Assembly (NCBI GenBank): GCA_965644295.1
Contig: CBFFRP010000333.1
Location: 62,001 to 126,000 of the forward strand
Direction: 5' to 3'
Length of the DNA stretch: 64,000 nt
Source: Paraphysomonas bandaiensis
Taxonomy: Eukaryota > Chrysophyceae
In this document: positions 61,101 to 64,000 of the stretch, piece after piece
Layout of the letters: each line of letters opens with the position of its first letter
How positions within the stretch are numbered: position 1 is the stretch's first letter
Program-made: the position numbers and the translations under genes
The notes under the pieces: generated by a model
Database searches by the model: none
What the model was told of the DNA's origin: nothing
Seen by the model: only the letters and a program-made list of their open reading frames with translations

Positions 61101-63914
61101 CGAGTGAAACGATTACGTGCTATTGAAATAATATCTCAGAAAGCAAGTTTCAACACCAAAGGCGGAGGACACATAGATCGTGTGAAGTCTGGAAACTTTC
61201 GATGCTCCTGGGGTCGTAATAACCATGGATGTCCCAGTATGATATCGTGGCTATTGAATGATGGAACCCGCTGGCCCATCGATGACGTTGTCAAAGTCAT
61301 TATCGAACAAGATAGAATTAATGCTGCAGCAAAGGATGCTGGTGATAGTGCTTCACCAACAAAAGAAGGAAAGGAGGGGGATTCGAAGAAAAAGATGGAA
61401 AAGCAAGAATCAACCCACGCTCCTTCTGCGGTAGAAGATGACGACGATATCAGCCTTACTGCTGACATGAGTATTGCTGACCAGGATATCGATACGAAGA
61501 ATATTTTCAATTTGTTATATTCACCACAAACAGTTCGTACACAAGTGCAGAAACGTATGCAGATCATTTTCCTGAAAGAAATTTTACGTATCGTGAAGAC
61601 GAATTTCAACAAACATTTTGATAAGCTGTATCAGGAAAAAGAAGATGTTGTGTCTGGAATAAATGCAAAGAACGCCCGTATTAAAGAAATTGCGTCTGAA
61701 CTGGATGTTATGGACGAAGGTAGTGGAGTGGAACCCAAGTGGGACGACACTGAGATACACGACTCTGCCATAACTGTCAGTGATGAGGAGGTAAAGAGTC
61801 GTCCATATGAGACTGAGAAGATGCGTCGCCTACGCCTGGAGGAAGAAGAGAGGAAGCGTAGGGAAGCAGCAAATGACGACGATGATGGGAAGCAAAGGGC
61901 ATTGAATGATATGATGAATGGTACACTGGAAGTTAAGAGAGATGTGTTTGCCGAGGCATCTGCCTTGCAGCGTCCTGCTTGGATGGATGAAATTCCTCCA
62001 GAAGTAATGACGGATGCTCAGAAGAAGGAAGTTGAAGAGTTTGATGAGAAATACGCTGCTTTACAGGACGAGAAGGCGAAGTACAGGAAAAGTCTCGAAA
62101 TCGAAATGAAGCGCCTGAAAGTCGAAGTTCAGGAATCATCGAAGGCGTTTGACGAAAAATTGGTTCAAATGTCTAGGATCAAAATGCTTACACAGCGGGA
62201 GATTTTGGCGCAGGAGCTTTACATTAGTCGTTTGGCGCTGTCCATGGTGAAACGTGAACAGGCGTGGTCTATGCTAAAAGATACGGAAGAGTCAATCGAA
62301 AAGTGTCGGGTAAAACGCGAGAAAATTAATTCGAAGATTGATAGATTATCGATTGCGGTTGAGGAGGCAAAACAGCGACTTCAAACGGCTCAAGATGAAG
62401 AAAAAGCATTGGACCGATCTTTCAAGAGAGATTTACAGACGTTGTGCAACACAACATTTGATCAAGATACATTAAAACTGTTTTCTCAACTTTACCGAAT
62501 GCGTAAATATAACACTGTTGGTGTATCAGTGCACGACGAAGCTTCTGAAGTGTCAGATCATGTCGAGGGTAGGGCTTCTGGAAGAACTAGTACGAAGCGA
62601 AGGACTAGTCTTAAGCGCAGTATGGGAAGCTCTAAGGACAAATCTAGCATGCGCAAGTCAAAGGGAAACAGCGTTTCTAACAGAGGAGAAGCGCTCGGTC
62701 CTCTTCAGATGGCCGCGAAAGAAATGATTGAGCAAGATGCGCAAACGAAATCGCAGGCATCGTTTAAACTCAAGGATCCCTTTTATCAGATTCTCGTGGC
62801 CCAAGAACGCGAACAAAAAATGGCTGATAGTCAGATTCCTTTACTATCTCCCCTACATATTGAGCTTGATTGTCCCGAGGGTTTCAATGTTGATCCATAT
62901 GTCTGGTCTAAGCTCCAGGAGCTTCGACTTACTCGAATATCTAAAGAAATCGAGGCAAAGAACGAGCTGAAGAAATACAGTGAATTGAAGAAGAAACTTG
63001 ATAGTTTGTCCAACGAGGAAGATGCTGTACACGCGGAGGCGGTTAGTTTGCGCTCGAAGCGTGAGAGTATCATTGAGCGTATTGTGAACTTGATGGAAGA
63101 TTTGGAGGTAGTAATTGCTGCGAAACAAGGGCAGGAAGAAGTGGATTCGGATGCCGTTGTGACAGACTATAGCGATGCGAAGTTGATACCAACATCTATT
63201 ATTAAGAAATACAATACACGTATCAATGAGCTAGGAAAGGAGAAAATTGGAGTCTTAGTTAAAATAAAACAGTTCCGGCGTAAAATGAATTTGGTTGATT
63301 GGGAAGCTCAACATTTGCAACTCGAGGCATGGCACCTGGAGGAATATTATACCGATTCCCAATTGTTTAGAGTTACCCGTGACCTGCAACGTGTTATTAA
63401 GGACGGATCAGATGCTGACCAAGCGAAGGTACCTTCGTATATTTGTAATACATCGTATGTAATACTTTGTTTTTAGGGCCGCCAAGAAAAAATTTCTGTC
63501 AGAAAAGATTTCAAAAAGAAAGATGCCGAGACTAAGCTTGCAAAAATATCGAAAGCTATTGAGCTGATGAAGGCCCAAATTGAGGAGCGTGAGTCTGAAA
63601 ACAGAAAGTTCCAAGAAAAGATTAGCACGTTGAGAGGAGAAGTAGCAGTGCGAGAACAAGTTGTGAGACATGGCTCTCGTGGTTCAGGCAGTGTTGGAGG
63701 TGGTGAAGGCCTTGCCGCGACCTCGACTTTGAGAGCCACGGCGAGAATGAAGAAGGTTGTCGCCCGAAGAAAATTGGTTGATACTGCACGTGTACAAGCC
63801 GAGGAGATAGATTACCTAAAGCAAGAGCTTGACAAAATGCGCCAGAAAACTTTTCCGAGTTTTGTTCGAGCAACTCGCACTCGTCTTGTCTACAATCCAG
63901 ATGAAAGAGTGTAA
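58107..63914 (+). CDS. CFAP43: Cilia- and flagella-associated protein 43 (CFAP43)
   Basis: Two exons (58107-63428, 63477-63914) give 1919 aa; the 48-nt intron starts GTACCT and ends TTTAG. The ATG at 58107 opens MEVLGVLGYSGEQLGFLTSE, in line with the family's start. The first about 870 residues are WD40 propellers (DPRVFMWNTQTNRVLF, QLYATGCADGSIYVWKA). The rest is long coiled coil. Family landmarks late in the chain: EKALDRSFKRDLQTL, ITCDPFYQILVA-like stretch, VIAAKQGQEEVDSDAV, NLVDWEAQHLQLEAWHLEEY and the terminal EELDKMR-type motif LKQELDKMRQKTFPSFVRAT. These fit CFAP43 better than CFAP44, whose end differs. With CFAP44 it forms the tether holding inner-arm dynein f motor domains to the axoneme. 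Its presence implies a motile flagellum. Confidence 0.9.
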
Positions 63915-64000
63915 TATTGCTATATTTCTGCATGTTTGCGAATTATCATCCATATCCTGATTGTATACCAGTAATCGAAGTATTTGTTATGTTAATGAAT

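Noticed and set aside
58107-63914. Calling this gene CFAP44 instead of CFAP43
   Set aside because: The late coiled-coil landmarks (KQGQEE, W-E-x-x-H-x-x-x-E, final RLRMKTFPA-type motif) follow CFAP43; the N-terminal order of WD repeats also fits it better.
1-64000. CRISPR array, bacterial operon, defence island or prophage
   Set aside because: The DNA is eukaryotic nuclear: spliceosomal introns, eukaryotic tRNAs with Pol III stops and eukaryote-only gene families. No spaced direct repeats were seen.

Overview
This window is nuclear DNA of a flagellated, single-celled eukaryote. Most genes are cut by short GT-AG introns (about 35-150 nt). Genes stand close together on both strands. The window carries cilium genes (CFAP43, IFT27, a tubulin-tyrosine-ligase-family enzyme, and WDR17, a WD40 protein kept mainly by flagellates) beside general eukaryotic genes (SRP9, UTP11, sphingosine-1-phosphate lyase, an NBR1-type autophagy receptor) and a one-chain polyphosphate polymerase. 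The lineage cannot be fixed from the sequence. A stramenopile or another motile protist fits the mix, but that is inference.

Layout. 1-12 kb: an ARM-like/IQ gene cut by the window edge (+), a small AGC kinase (-), an NBR1-like PB1-ZZ-FW-UBA protein (+), a PSP1-domain protein (+) and a Tudor-C2-coiled-coil protein (-). 12-22 kb: a 284-bp TATG microsatellite, an RA-PH protein with a possible RGS region (+), the many-exon WDR17 gene (-) and tRNA-Asn(GTT) (-). 22-25.6 kb: an accessory block with no convincing gene. It holds three copies of a hairpin-rich repeat and a foldback element with terminal inverted repeats of about 190 bp. 25.6-38 kb: a secreted TPR-GT41 glycosyltransferase with an extra C-terminal glycosyltransferase-type domain (-), tRNA-Glu(CTC) (-), a TauE/SafE permease (-) and an SPX-VTC-DUF202 polyphosphate polymerase (-). 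38-48 kb: an ankyrin protein (+), a short hAT transposon with an exact 8-bp target duplication, IFT27 (-), a TTL-family ligase (+), SRP9 (-) and a secreted or type I membrane protein (+). 48-64 kb: a membrane-protein fragment (-), a Tudor-TPR protein (-), sphingosine-1-phosphate lyase (-), UTP11 (+) and CFAP43 (+).

There is no operon logic. The functional links are shared themes: cilium assembly and motility (CFAP43, IFT27, TTL family, WDR17, perhaps the ARM-IQ and ankyrin proteins); phosphate and sulfur handling (SPX-VTC, TauE/SafE); and protein traffic and turnover (SRP9, NBR1-like). Exon joins were checked by hand for reading phase wherever exon coordinates are given. Family names come from recognised motifs, not from database searches.
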